From positions 1-12,175 of the forward strand of contig JAUXFK010000067.1 in the NCBI GenBank assembly GCA_030623035.1: 12,175 bases of DNA, written 5' to 3'. The notes under the pieces were generated by a model. That model saw only the letters and a list, made by a program, of their open reading frames with translations, was not told the DNA's origin and did not search any database. Origin of the DNA: Deltaproteobacteria bacterium. Its GTDB lineage: Bacteria > Desulfobacterota > UBA8473. The translations under genes and the position numbers were made by a program. Of the stretch, positions 6,036 to 12,175 are shown piece by piece (position 1 is the first letter of the stretch; every line of letters starts with the position of its first letter).

Positions 6036-6230
6036 ATGGGAATAGAGAAAAGAAAGCTTGCGGCGATTTCAGCCGCGGTTTTTACCTATTTAAAAGAGGA
6101 AGAAGATGCAATAGTATTGGAAAGGACCAAGGCTCCAGTTCAACTTTCGTTTAATGCATGGGGGTTATTTGGCCGCCAGGAAATGATGCGTATGAGAAAT
6201 TTATTGCAGGGAAGAATGCTTCAAAGATAG
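6036..6230 (+). CDS. Small (64-residue) putative accessory subunit of the biotin carboxyltransferase
   Basis: A short protein starting MGIEKRKLAAISAAVFTYLK with an acidic helix EEEDA, and ending in a basic helix around NAWGLFGRQEMMRMRNLLQ. It has no membrane segment or signal peptide. ATG 6036 is preceded by AAGG (6024-6027). Layout (N-terminal 'KLAAISAAV-YL-EEE' helix, variable middle, C-terminal 'AWGL-GR--MM-MR' helix) resembles small proteins I recall beside biotin-dependent carboxyltransferase/decarboxylase genes in Desulfobacterota, comparable in position to the epsilon subunits of actinobacterial acyl-CoA carboxylases and the soluble tail of OadG. It lies 101 bases before the carboxyltransferase and 42 after the hydratase. 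Codon use and gene position support a real gene; the role is inferred from neighbours only. Confidence 0.6.
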   Translation: MGIEKRKLAAISAAVFTYLKEEEDAIVLERTKAPVQLSFNAWGLFGRQEMMRMRNLLQGRMLQR

Positions 6231-6331
6231 AGGTTTCATTTATAATCTTTATCCTGTTTGAGTTGATAAAAGCTGTGGTGAATGTTGAGTTCTGTTACTT
6301 GTTAAAAATTATTGTATAAAGGATGTGAGAT

Positions 6332-8254
6332 ATGAATCAGAAAGCGAAACAAGAGAAGAAAAACCCTGTTAAGATTATGGATACGACCCTTAGGGATGGC
6401 CATCAATCGAGTCTGGCTACTCGAATGAGAACAGAAGACATGCTTCCCATTGCCGAGCAAATAGGCAATGCCGGTTTTTATGCTGTTGAGGTATGGGGCG
6501 GAGCAACCTTTGACGTGTGTACGAGGTTTCTAAATGAGGACCCCTGGGAAAGGGTCCGAATCTTGAAGAAGTATATACCCAAAACCCCGTTTCAGATGCT
6601 TTTGAGGGGTCAGAACCTTGTCGGTTACAGACATTACGCGGATGATCTGGCCAGAGAATTTGTTTATAAGTCATGTGAGGTGGGCATCGATATCTTTCGG
6701 GTATTTGATGCATTGAACGATGAGCGAAATTTTGAAACCTGTTTTGAGGCAATAAAAAAGTGTAAAAAGCATATTCAGGCCACGATCTGTTTCTCTTTGA
6801 CAGAAAGAAGGCTGGGAGGCCCGGTCTTTAATATAGAGTATTTTGTCAACAAAGCAAAGGTTATGCAGGACATGGGCGCTGACACCCTTTGCGTAAAGGA
6901 CATGGCCGGGTTGATCTCTCCTTATGATGTCTATGAATTGATAAAGGCATTAAAAGAGAAGATCGATATCCCAATCCAGTTGCATACGCACTATACAAGC
7001 GGGATGGCATCTATGGCTTACTTGAAGGCTATTGAGGCGGGTGTGGACATTGTAGACTGTGCGCTGGCTCCGTTTGCATTGAGGACTTCTCAGCCGGCAG
7101 TCGAACCGATCGTCGTCGCCTTACAGGGGACTGAAAGAGATACCGGTTTAGACCTGGGTTATCTCTTTGAATTAGGGCAATACATTGAATCCATTGCCCC
7201 CAAGTACAGAGACTTCCTTAATCAAACAAAGATGGCAACGATAGATACAGGAGTACTCCTGCATCAAGTACCGGGTGGCATGACCTCGAACCTGGTATCC
7301 CAGCTAAAGCAGGCTGATGCACTCGATAGAATCGATGAGGTTTACGAAGATCTGCCCAAGACAAGAAAAGACTTAGGGTATCCGCCTCTGGTTACTCCTA
7401 CCAGCCAGATTGTTGGGATTCAAGCTGTCCAGAATGTGCTTTTTGGTCGATATAAGATGGTCACCGAGCAGGTAAAGGATTTGGCATACGGCCTCTATGG
7501 TAAAACCCCTGTGCCCATGGACAAAGAGGTACAGAAATTGATCCTTAAAGGATACGAAAGGGGAGAGGAACCGATTACCTGTAGAGCAGCAGACATACTG
7601 GAGCCGGAATTGGAAAAGGCCAGGGAAGAGACGAAAGGGATCGCGAAAGATATTGGTGACGTTCTGATTTATGCGCTTTACCCAACTACAGGCATGAGGT
7701 TTTTAAGATGGAAATACGGCCTGGAAGAACCTCCTGCTGAGGTAAGACCTAAAACCATGGAGGAAGTCAAGCGAGAGGATGAACTCATTGAAAAGGCAAA
7801 GGCAGGAAAACTGATTGAAAAACAAGAAAAGGCTATCCCTGAAAAGGGCGCAGATATTCGAACCTTTAATGTCTTTGTAGAGGATGAATACTATCAGGTG
7901 CAGTTAGAGGAAGCAGGTGGCTCTCCAGTTGTAACAGCTCATTCACCATTACCCAGACAGGTAACTTCACAACCTGCAGCAAGCAAAGAACCAGAAAAGA
8001 GGGAACATGCGAAAGAGGCACCTGTAGATATTGGAGAAGGGGAGACCGCCATAACTGCCCCTATACCTGGAATGATAATACGGTACAATGTAGATGTCGG
8101 GGATAATGTAAAAAGTGGTGATGTGGTTGTTATCTTTGAGGCAATGAAGATGGAGAACTCTCTGGCTTCATCGGTGGATGGAACTGTCAAGGCTATAAAC
8201 TTTAAGAATGGAGATTCTGTTAAGAAAGGTCAAGTTCTGGCGGTGATTGGCTGA
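6332..8254 (+). CDS. Biotinylated carboxyltransferase (pyruvate carboxylase subunit B / oxaloacetate decarboxylase alpha / transcarboxylase 5S type)
   Basis: A 640-residue protein, start ATG 6332 after AAAGGATGTGAG. Residues 14-290 are the HMGL-like TIM barrel of the 5S/PycB/OadA family: DTTLRDGHQSSLATRMRT (17-34) with metal ligand Asp22, WGGATFD (55-61), QMLLRGQN (88-95), the active-site Lys189 in CVKDMAG, and metal ligands His218 and His220 in LHTHYTSGMA. The conserved C-terminal domain (GGMTSNL, YPPLVTP.SQIVG.QAV) follows, to about residue 490. A Pro/Glu/Lys-rich linker (about 535-570) leads to a biotinyl domain with the EAMKMEN motif, biotin on Lys606. It transfers CO2 between oxaloacetate/pyruvate and carboxybiotin. 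No biotin carboxylase, no 12S acyl-CoA carboxyltransferase and no membrane OadB are nearby. With the methylmalonyl-CoA mutase downstream, a role in methylmalonyl-CoA:pyruvate transcarboxylation is favoured over pyruvate carboxylase or a sodium-pumping decarboxylase. Confidence 0.85.
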   Translation: MNQKAKQEKKNPVKIMDTTLRDGHQSSLATRMRTEDMLPIAEQIGNAGFYAVEVWGGATFDVCTRFLNEDPWERVRILKKYIPKTPFQMLLRGQNLVGYRHYADDLAREFVYKSCEVGIDIFRVFDALNDERNFETCFEAIKKCKKHIQATICFSLTERRLGGPVFNIEYFVNKAKVMQDMGADTLCVKDMAGLISPYDVYELIKALKEKIDIPIQLHTHYTSGMASMAYLKAIEAGVDIVDCALAPFALRTSQPAVEPIVVALQGTERDTGLDLGYLFELGQYIESIAPKYRDFLNQTKMATIDTGVLLHQVPGGMTSNLVSQLKQADALDRIDEVYEDLPKTRKDLGYPPLVTPTSQIVGIQAVQNVLFGRYKMVTEQVKDLAYGLYGKTPVPMDKEVQKLILKGYERGEEPITCRAADILEPELEKAREETKGIAKDIGDVLIYALYPTTGMRFLRWKYGLEEPPAEVRPKTMEEVKREDELIEKAKAGKLIEKQEKAIPEKGADIRTFNVFVEDEYYQVQLEEAGGSPVVTAHSPLPRQVTSQPAASKEPEKREHAKEAPVDIGEGETAITAPIPGMIIRYNVDVGDNVKSGDVVVIFEAMKMENSLASSVDGTVKAINFKNGDSVKKGQVLAVIG

Positions 8255-8336
8255 GGGACTTATTGGGTAGATTTAATCCCGGTATTTAAGTAACGAATTA
8301 ATTTATAAAATTAAAGAAAGGAAGAGGTGAAATTAA

Positions 8337-8549
8337 GTGGCTGATGTTTTGGTTCCCATGGTTGGAAAAATAGTAGCGGTAGAAGTAAAGGTGGGTGACA
8401 AGGTAGAAGAGAATGACCAGATCGCCTTACTGGAAGCAATGAAGATGGAGATACCTGTTATTACTCCTTTATCGGGGACAGTAAAAGAGGTGAAGGTATC
8501 TGTCGATCAAACAGTTGAAGCGGATACGGTTCTTGCTGTGATCGAATGA
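8337..8549 (+). CDS. Biotin carboxyl carrier protein, stand-alone (transcarboxylase 1.3S-like)
   Basis: A 70-residue protein that is essentially one biotinyl/lipoyl domain: ADVLVPMVGKIVAVEVKVGD, the biotinylation motif EAMKME with Lys36, then the second half-barrel to VLAVIE. The start is GTG at 8337, preceded by GAGGTGA (8324-8330, 6-base spacer). It lacks the long Ala/Pro-rich N-terminal tail of classical BCCP/1.3S subunits, so it is a minimal carrier. It lies 82 bases after a carboxyltransferase that already has its own biotinyl domain, so the system has two carriers. It presumably shuttles CO2 between the carboxyltransferase and an acyl-CoA carboxyltransferase or decarboxylase subunit encoded elsewhere. 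A lipoyl or glycine-cleavage H-like role is unlikely given the AMKM motif. Confidence 0.85.
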   Translation: MADVLVPMVGKIVAVEVKVGDKVEENDQIALLEAMKMEIPVITPLSGTVKEVKVSVDQTVEADTVLAVIE

Positions 8550-8770
8550 TTGGAATGTGTACTTCTATATTTTGGCATTTTATTAATTGTGTTGACCTTG
8601 AACTTCCCATTAACCGTTAATCGTTTTAAGGGGATAATGGGGATTTATTCTCTAAAGCCTTCAAACATTTCATCATTCATAATACAGATGCGAATTGATT
8701 GAAAGGTCAAAAAGAGATTAAAAAGGCCTACCACTCAATTTAACGAAACATATGCGCTTCGTTTATATTC

Positions 8771-8818
8771 GCCCTGATCTTTTGTTTTCGCAGGGGCAAT
8801 AAGGGCTTTTTGTCTTTT
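8771..8818 (+). terminator. Candidate Rho-independent terminator after the biotin carrier gene
   Basis: GCCCT (8771-8775) can pair with AGGGC (8802-8806), which is followed directly by TTTTTGTCTTTTTTT. The same left arm, GCCCTG (8771-8776), can instead pair with CAGGGGC (8791-8797, one bulged G). The stem is short and the first version has a long loop, so strength is doubtful; it lies 222 bases after the stop codon. Confidence 0.35.
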
Positions 8819-8837
8819 TTTGCCTTTAGAAAGCATA

Positions 8838-8874
8838 AAAAGTCTCTTTTTATAATTCACAGAAGGAGACTTTT
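8838..8874 (+). repeat. Inverted repeat enclosing a consensus -10 box
   Basis: AAAAGTCTC (8838-8846) and GAGACTTTT (8866-8874) are perfect 9-base arms; with G-U pairs the stem can extend to about 14 pairs around a 9-base loop. A perfect TATAAT lies at 8851-8856 between the arms. The best -35 near it, TTTAGA (8825-8830), has a 20-base spacer, so the promoter is only a candidate. The repeat could be an operator over the mutase promoter or a transcript hairpin. Confidence 0.4.
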
Positions 8875-9004
8875 GAAAATCATGTTTCTTTTACAAAGGG
8901 CTCAAAAAGGGTTAAGACTACCATAGTTCTTGTCCATCCAAAAGAGGGGCGATTTTTAATTTTGGGTCAAAGAGGGGCAAGAGGAACCTGGGGGATGACT
9001 TTTT

Positions 9005-10660
9005 ATGGGGCAGGATAATAAAAAGATTCTGGAAGAGGAGAGAAGGTGGGAAAAGGATTGCCTTGAAAGGCATACCTCTGGGAATGCCGAAATGGACTGG
9101 GGTATGAAGGTCAAGACGCTTTATACCCCTAATGATATCGAAGATATCGATTATTTAGAGGATATAGGCTTCCCAGGAGAGTACCCTTATACAAGAGGGC
9201 CGCACCCGTCAATGTATTTGGGGAGGCTCTGGACAATGAGGCAATACTCAGGATATGGAACTGCGGAAGAGACAAATAAGAGATACAAGTATTTACTTGA
9301 ACAAGGGCAGACCGGTCTTAGTGTTGCTTTTGATCTCCCTACCCAGATAGGTTATGACTCGGATCATCCTCTCTCTCAAGGCGAAGTAGGTAAGGTAGGG
9401 GTCGCTGTCGATTCACTTGCTGATTTGGAGAGAATTTTCGATGGACTTCCATTGGATAAACTGAGTACCTCTATGACCATTAATGCCCCGGCTGCAATAT
9501 TACTCGCGATGTATTTGGCGCTTGCAGAGAAACAGGGGATAAGTTTTGAAAGACTGAATGGTACGATACAGAATGATATTTTAAAGGAATATACGGTTCG
9601 AGGCACATACATATTTCCAGTAAAGCAATCTATCCGGTTGATCACCGATATATTTGAGTACTGCTCAAGGTATGTGCCAAGATGGAATACGATTAATATA
9701 GCAGGCTATCATATGAGAGAAGCCGGTGCAACGGCTGTTCAGGAGATAGCCTTTACCTTCGCAGATGCTATTGAATATGTGAATGCGGGTATAAAGGCCG
9801 GGTTGAATGTTGATGATTTTGCTCCTAGAATTTCATGGATATTTAATACACACAACAACTTCTTTGAAGAGATAGCAAAGTACAGAGCGGCTAGAAAGCT
9901 ATGGGCTAAGATTATGAAGGATAGGTTTGGCGCGAAAGACCCGAAGTCATTGATGTTTCGATTTCATACCCAGACCGCTGGGAGTGCGCTTACTGCCCAA
10001 CAACCCGTTAATAATGTTGTAAGAGTCGCATTTCAAACCCTTGCAGCAGTATTGGGAGGTGCCCAATCCCTGGCTTCATGTTCATATGACGAGGCACTGG
10101 CCTTACCAAAAGAAGATTCAGTACGCCTTTCCTTGAGAACCCAGCAGATAGTAGCCCATGAGATAGGAGTTACTGAAACAGTGGATCCTATGGGCGGTTC
10201 TTTTTATATTGAATGCCTTACAAAGAAAATGGAAGAAGAGATAGAGGGTTATATAAGTAAGATAGATGAGCTGGGTGGAGCTGCTGTTGCTATTGAAAAA
10301 GGATATATCCAGCAGGAAATTCAAGAGAGTGCTTATCGCCATCTAAAAGAGGTGGAATCGGGGAAGAAAGTGGTGGTGGGGGTAAATAGGTACCAGTTAG
10401 AAGAGCCTCCTTCTAAAGGTTTACTGAAGGTTGATCCCAAAGTTGGAGAGATTCAGATTAAGAGGTTAAAAGAACTTAAAACCACAAGGGATAACAAAAA
10501 GGTAGAATCCGCTCTTTCAGAGTTAAAAAAGGCAGCTGTATCTAAAGTCAATTTGATGTCTTCGATACTGGATGCGGTTAAGACATATGCTACACTGGGT
10601 GAGATATGCGATGTTTTGCGGGATGTTTTCGGAGAATATGAAGGAACATTGACAATTTAG
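9005..10660 (+). CDS. mcmA: Methylmalonyl-CoA mutase catalytic (large) subunit, B12 domain on a separate gene
   Basis: A 551-residue mutase catalytic subunit, the usual length for the split form without a B12-binding domain. ATG 9005 follows a weak GGGGGA site. Family landmarks: YPYTRGPHPSMY (60-71), MRQYSGYGTAEETN (78-91), GLSVAFDLPTQIGYDSDHP (104-122), TIQNDILKEY (187-196), AGYHMREAGAT (233-243). Substrate-pocket residues match methylmalonyl-CoA mutase: Tyr81 (Tyr89 in the Propionibacterium enzyme), Arg211 (Arg207, which binds the substrate carboxylate), His236 (His244) and Arg275 (Arg283). Isobutyryl-CoA and 2-hydroxyisobutyryl-CoA mutases replace the first two, so those activities are disfavoured; an alkylmalonyl/alkylsuccinyl-CoA mutase cannot be excluded. 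With the next gene it would convert (R)-methylmalonyl-CoA to succinyl-CoA reversibly by adenosylcobalamin radical chemistry. Its B12 subunit and MeaB chaperone follow at once. Confidence 0.9.
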   Translation: MGQDNKKILEEERRWEKDCLERHTSGNAEMDWGMKVKTLYTPNDIEDIDYLEDIGFPGEYPYTRGPHPSMYLGRLWTMRQYSGYGTAEETNKRYKYLLEQGQTGLSVAFDLPTQIGYDSDHPLSQGEVGKVGVAVDSLADLERIFDGLPLDKLSTSMTINAPAAILLAMYLALAEKQGISFERLNGTIQNDILKEYTVRGTYIFPVKQSIRLITDIFEYCSRYVPRWNTINIAGYHMREAGATAVQEIAFTFADAIEYVNAGIKAGLNVDDFAPRISWIFNTHNNFFEEIAKYRAARKLWAKIMKDRFGAKDPKSLMFRFHTQTAGSALTAQQPVNNVVRVAFQTLAAVLGGAQSLASCSYDEALALPKEDSVRLSLRTQQIVAHEIGVTETVDPMGGSFYIECLTKKMEEEIEGYISKIDELGGAAVAIEKGYIQQEIQESAYRHLKEVESGKKVVVGVNRYQLEEPPSKGLLKVDPKVGEIQIKRLKELKTTRDNKKVESALSELKKAAVSKVNLMSSILDAVKTYATLGEICDVLRDVFGEYEGTLTI

Positions 10661-10696
10661 TATGTTCAGTCTATTCCTAAAAAAAGGAGGAGATAA

Positions 10697-11101
10697 ATGA
10701 ACCAAAATAAAAAGATCAGGGTTCTGGTGGCAAAACCTGGCCTGGACGGTCATGATAGAGGGGCAAAGGTTATTGCGCGTGCTTTAAGAGACTCTGGAAT
10801 CGAAGTTATCTATACAGGGATTCGTCAAACCCCTGAGCAGATTGTTGAAGCATCACTTCAGGAGGATGTAGATGCTCTTTTATTGAGTATTCTCTCAGGT
10901 GCTCATGGTTTTTTATTCCCTAGGATCATGGAGTTATTGAAGGAGAAAGGATTAGGTGATATACTTGTTTTAGGTGGGGGGATCATCCCTGAGGATGATA
11001 TACCAGAGATGAAGGCACTGGGAATTTCAGATGTCTTTGGCCCAGGTACGCTTACTTCGACAATTATAGACTATATCAAAGAAAATTTATCGAAAAATTA
11101 G
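10697..11101 (+). CDS. mcmB: Methylmalonyl-CoA mutase cobalamin-binding (small) subunit
   Basis: A 134-residue B12-binding domain, the size of the split small subunit. ATG 10697 follows AAAAAAAGGAGGAG, 36 bases after the large-subunit stop. The cobalamin signature DxHxxG is DGHDRG with Asp17, His19 (lower axial ligand, base-off/His-on) and Gly22, inside KPGLDGHDRGAKVIARAL. The second motif, LLLSILSGAH (61-70), and the Gly-rich GGG at 93-95 (LVLGGGIIPEDD) complete the nucleotide-loop pocket. The rest is a Rossmann-like alternation ending in PGT (116-118) and a C-terminal helix. It pairs with the upstream catalytic subunit. Similar domains serve glutamate or isobutyryl-CoA mutases, but the adjacent large subunit argues for methylmalonyl-CoA mutase. 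Confidence 0.9.
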   Translation: MNQNKKIRVLVAKPGLDGHDRGAKVIARALRDSGIEVIYTGIRQTPEQIVEASLQEDVDALLLSILSGAHGFLFPRIMELLKEKGLGDILVLGGGIIPEDDIPEMKALGISDVFGPGTLTSTIIDYIKENLSKN

Positions 11102-11163
11102 TATAATTGCAATGTAGCCAACCTTTATAAGTAAAGCGGATTACATTGGAGGAGGTGCTCATT

Positions 11164-12120
11164 ATGGAATTGGTTGATGATGTACGCAAAGGTTCAGTCA
11201 GGGCATTGGCCAAACTCATTACATTGGTGGAAAACGAAATGCCGAATGCACTTGAAGCAATGGAGAATATCTATCCTTACACTGGGAATGCTTATATTAT
11301 TGGCATTACCGGTCCTCCTGGAGCAGGGAAGAGCACATTGACTGATAAAATTACCCAGAAACTGAGATCGCAGAATTTTACTGTGGGGATTGTTGCAATT
11401 GATCCAACCAGTCCTTTTAGCGGTGGAGCACTTTTGGGCGACAGGGTGAGAATGCAAGGGATAAGCAGTGATGAAGGTGTTTTTATCCGTAGTATGGCTA
11501 CAAGAGGAAGTCTGGGTGGACTCTCACGCGCAACAGGTGATACGGTAAAGATTCTCGATGCATTTGGAAAGGATTATGTTATAATTGAAACCGTTGGTGT
11601 TGGACAGGATGAAGTAGATATCATTAAGACTGCCGATGTATCGATACTTGTTGTAATGCCGGGAGGTGGTGATGATATCCAGGCAATAAAAGCAGGCATT
11701 ATGGAGATTGGAGATATTTTTGTGGTGAATAAGTCCGATAGGGATGGAGCTGATAGATTGGTTACAGAGATTAATATGATGCTTAATTTGGGTGCAACCA
11801 CAAGAGACTGGATACCACCTGTTTTGAAGACGATTGCACCCGAAGAAAAAGGGGTGGATAGCCTCCTTGAAAAGATAAGTGAACACAGGGAATTCTTGGT
11901 TTCGAGTGGAAGGCTGTCTTACCAAAGAAAAGAAAGGATACGAAACGATATCATCAAGATTGTAGAGTATGAAATATTTCGATATCTGGATAGATTGATA
12001 AGAGAGGATAAAGAACTTTTTGAGCAACGCTTGGAAGACATCGTTTCCAAAAAAGAAGATCCATACAGGATATCAAAAAAAATGATAGATGCCATAGGCA
12101 GAAGGATATCAGATAACTAG
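11164..12120 (+). CDS. meaB: MeaB/ArgK-type GTPase, mutase chaperone
   Basis: A G3E-family GTPase of 318 residues from ATG 11164. This start is preferred because GGAGGAGGT (11148-11156) lies 7 bases upstream; an in-frame TTG at 11146 would overlap that ribosome binding site. The Walker A/G1 motif GITGPPGAGKST is at about residues 47-58. DPTSPFSGGALLGDRVRM forms the switch I-like segment of MeaB, FIRSMATRGSLGGL is the next family block, and IIETVGVGQDEVDI contains the metal-binding G3 part (ETVGVGQ). NKSDRDGADRL gives the NKxD base-recognition motif. MeaB protects methylmalonyl-CoA mutase from inactivation and gates adenosylcobalamin loading using GTP; the human orthologue is MMAA. The adjacency to both mutase subunits confirms this role over the older ArgK transport-kinase name. 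The C terminus ends IDAIGRRISDN. Confidence 0.92.
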   Translation: MELVDDVRKGSVRALAKLITLVENEMPNALEAMENIYPYTGNAYIIGITGPPGAGKSTLTDKITQKLRSQNFTVGIVAIDPTSPFSGGALLGDRVRMQGISSDEGVFIRSMATRGSLGGLSRATGDTVKILDAFGKDYVIIETVGVGQDEVDIIKTADVSILVVMPGGGDDIQAIKAGIMEIGDIFVVNKSDRDGADRLVTEINMMLNLGATTRDWIPPVLKTIAPEEKGVDSLLEKISEHREFLVSSGRLSYQRKERIRNDIIKIVEYEIFRYLDRLIREDKELFEQRLEDIVSKKEDPYRISKKMIDAIGRRISDN

Positions 12121-12175
12121 TGTCCATCCAGAAATGAGAAATTTTGTTCAAGATCAAGGAAGGCGAAGATTTTAA
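12121..12175. other. Window edge after meaB, no gene recognised
   Basis: The 55 bases after the meaB stop contain no hairpin with a T run and no convincing open frame. The start TGTCCATCCAGAAATGAG looks like intergenic repeat sequence I associate loosely with Desulfobacterota genomes; the same first 10 bases occur at 8931-8940. A single 10-base match is expected by chance in a window this size, so no repeat is claimed. Confidence 0.25.

Larger units (their letters stand above)
8550..9004. other. 455-base intergenic region between the two transcription units
   Basis: No credible gene is seen on either strand. It contains a small palindrome ATTAACCGTTAAT (8609-8621), a 6-bp hairpin AACGAA/TTCGTT (8742-8763), a terminator-like GC stem followed by T runs (8771-8818), a long AT-rich inverted repeat whose loop side holds a perfect TATAAT (8838-8874), and two copies of AAAGAGGGGC (8941-8950, 8969-8978). 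The order terminator, then promoter, suggests that the mutase, B12 subunit and MeaB genes form a separate unit. No cobalamin riboswitch pattern was recognised. Confidence 0.6.

Noticed and set aside
8667..8682. A TCATTCA half-site, considered as a second copy of the TetR-like operator
   Set aside because: There is no matching TGAATGA left half at the right spacing; it is a single 7-base match in AT-rich DNA.
8882..8926. Possible 14-codon leader peptide (MFLLQRAQKGLRLP) after a GGAG sequence before the mutase gene
   Set aside because: The spacing from GGAG (8865-8868) to ATG is about 13 bases, too long, and the peptide has no regulatory codon run.
8931..8940. TGTCCATCCA shared with 12121-12130, considered as an intergenic repeat family
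   Set aside because: Dozens of 10-base matches are expected by chance in a 12 kb window and the similarity does not extend convincingly.
8550..9004. Cobalamin riboswitch upstream of the B12-dependent mutase genes
   Set aside because: I found no B12-box-like core or the expected multi-stem layout in this gap; mutase (rather than B12 synthesis or transport) genes also seldom carry one.
11107..11149. CAATGTA/TACATTG inverted repeat next to the meaB ribosome binding site
   Set aside because: The arms are only 7 bases with a loop of more than 20 bases; too weak to claim translational control.
1..12175. CRISPR array, tRNA, rRNA or insertion sequence
   Set aside because: No regularly spaced repeats, no cloverleaf or rRNA-like sequence, and no transposase motifs or terminal inverted repeats were seen on either strand.

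Overview
The window (12,175 bases) reads as a chromosomal segment of an anaerobic Desulfobacterota-type (deltaproteobacterial sulfate-reducing or syntrophic) bacterium. That placement rests on gene content and style: a lipoprotein start with a Desulfobacterota-like N terminus, an HMG-CoA-synthase-like/DUF35 fusion next to an SCP2-type thiolase, a transcarboxylase-like carboxyltransferase with extra biotin carriers, and split B12-dependent mutase genes with MeaB. It is inference, not a taxonomic match. Every intact gene after position 1287 lies on the + strand.

Layout. Positions 1-161 (minus strand) hold the start of a lipoprotein gene that leaves the window. Positions 395-1107 are a small gene graveyard: a toxin/antitoxin pair with an internal stop in the toxin and a truncated antitoxin, joined tail-to-tail to the frameshifted 3' part of a SIMPL-domain (DUF541) gene on the minus strand. 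From 1146 a sigma70-like promoter overlaps a perfect 18-bp palindrome, TGAATGAGCGCTCATTCA, which looks like a TetR-family acyl-CoA-responsive (FadR-like) operator. It stands before a long catabolic run: HMG-CoA-synthase-like/DUF35 fusion, thiolase, acyl-CoA dehydrogenase, enoyl-CoA hydratase, a 64-residue accessory protein, a 640-residue biotinylated carboxyltransferase, and a 70-residue biotin carrier. A 455-base gap (8550-9004) with terminator-like and promoter-like structure separates this from a second unit: the methylmalonyl-CoA mutase catalytic subunit, its B12-binding subunit and the MeaB GTPase.

How it may fit together. The first four genes look like beta-oxidation of a short or branched acyl-CoA: dehydrogenation, hydration and thiolysis, with no hydroxyacyl-CoA dehydrogenase in view. 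The carboxyltransferase and biotin carriers plus mutase and MeaB fit interconversion of propionyl-CoA, methylmalonyl-CoA and succinyl-CoA. The whole would suit degradation of an odd-chain or methyl-branched acyl-CoA that yields propionyl-CoA. The acyl-CoA (12S-type) carboxyltransferase, the methylmalonyl-CoA epimerase and the 3-hydroxyacyl-CoA dehydrogenase are absent from the window.

The most unusual element is the first gene of the run. Its HMG-CoA-synthase-like half has apparently lost all three catalytic residues (Glu, Cys, His) while keeping the fold motifs and a fused zinc-ribbon/OB domain, so it may act as a non-catalytic partner of the neighbouring thiolase.
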